Assembly: GCA_964407525.1 (NCBI GenBank)
Contig: CAYOWC010000044.1
Coordinates: 1 to 23,259 of the forward strand
From: DUZB01 sp964407525
GTDB lineage: Bacteria > Desulfobacterota > DSM-4660 > Desulfatiglandales > Desulfatiglandaceae
Reading direction: 5' to 3'
DNA: 23,259 nt
The position numbers were made by a program, and so were the translations under genes. Of the stretch, positions 23,240 to 23,259 are shown piece after piece (position 1 is the first letter of the stretch; each line of letters begins with the position of its first letter). Below the pieces are notes generated by a model. The model was not told the DNA's origin and ran no database searches. It saw only the letters and a program-made list of their open reading frames with translations.

Positions 23240-23259
23240 ACTTTTTGGCTTAAATGAAG

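Overview
The window looks like chromosomal DNA of a strictly anaerobic, aromatic-degrading member of the Desulfobacterota (former Deltaproteobacteria; Syntrophus/Desulfatiglans/Geobacter-like). The reasons are a complete tungsten-dependent class II benzoyl-CoA reductase operon, two in-frame TGA codons that read as selenocysteine, bacterial hopanoid genes, and intergenic inverted repeats of a kind common in that phylum. No tRNA, rRNA, CRISPR array or phage module was seen. Every gene called here lies on the + strand.

Region 1 (2-10772) is bamBCDEFGHI. BamB is the W-bis-pterin subunit that reduces the ring. BamC is a polyferredoxin. BamD (HdrD/GlpC-like), BamE (double HdrA-like flavoprotein) and BamF (MvhD-like) form the putative electron-bifurcating module. 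BamG, BamH and BamI (NuoE/NuoF/NuoG-like) form the NAD(H) module. Together they should reduce benzoyl-CoA to the cyclohexadiene (dienoyl-CoA) level by flavin-based electron bifurcation. bamE and bamF are each interrupted by one in-frame TGA at a family cysteine position (BamE residue 72, BamF residue 19). Each TGA is followed by a hairpin at a bacterial SECIS-like distance. Ordinary gene calling would cut both proteins short.

Region 2 (10773-12289) holds a 297-base spacer, a conserved-looking hypothetical protein with a very basic tail, and a C_GCAxxG_C_C-type cysteine protein.

Region 3 (12290-17928) is a repeat-bearing spacer followed by lexA, imuB and dnaE2, an SOS mutagenesis cassette without imuA. 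The Y-family protein has lost all three catalytic acidic residues but keeps a beta-clamp motif (QLSLF), so it is ImuB-like. The DnaE-type polymerase keeps its catalytic aspartates. A TTGACA promoter overlapped by a tandem 11-bp repeat precedes lexA and may be its operator.

Region 4 (17929-18731) is non-coding. Its main feature is a 481-bp non-autonomous mobile element with 14-bp perfect terminal inverted repeats and an 8-bp target-site duplication, containing several nested inverted repeats. A promoter-like region follows.

Region 5 (18735-23019) is a tightly packed probable operon: squalene-hopene cyclase, hpnG-type phosphorylase, a small SHOCT lipoprotein, a 45-residue protein, and an O-methyltransferase-family enzyme. 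The last 240 bases hold a second inverted-repeat element.
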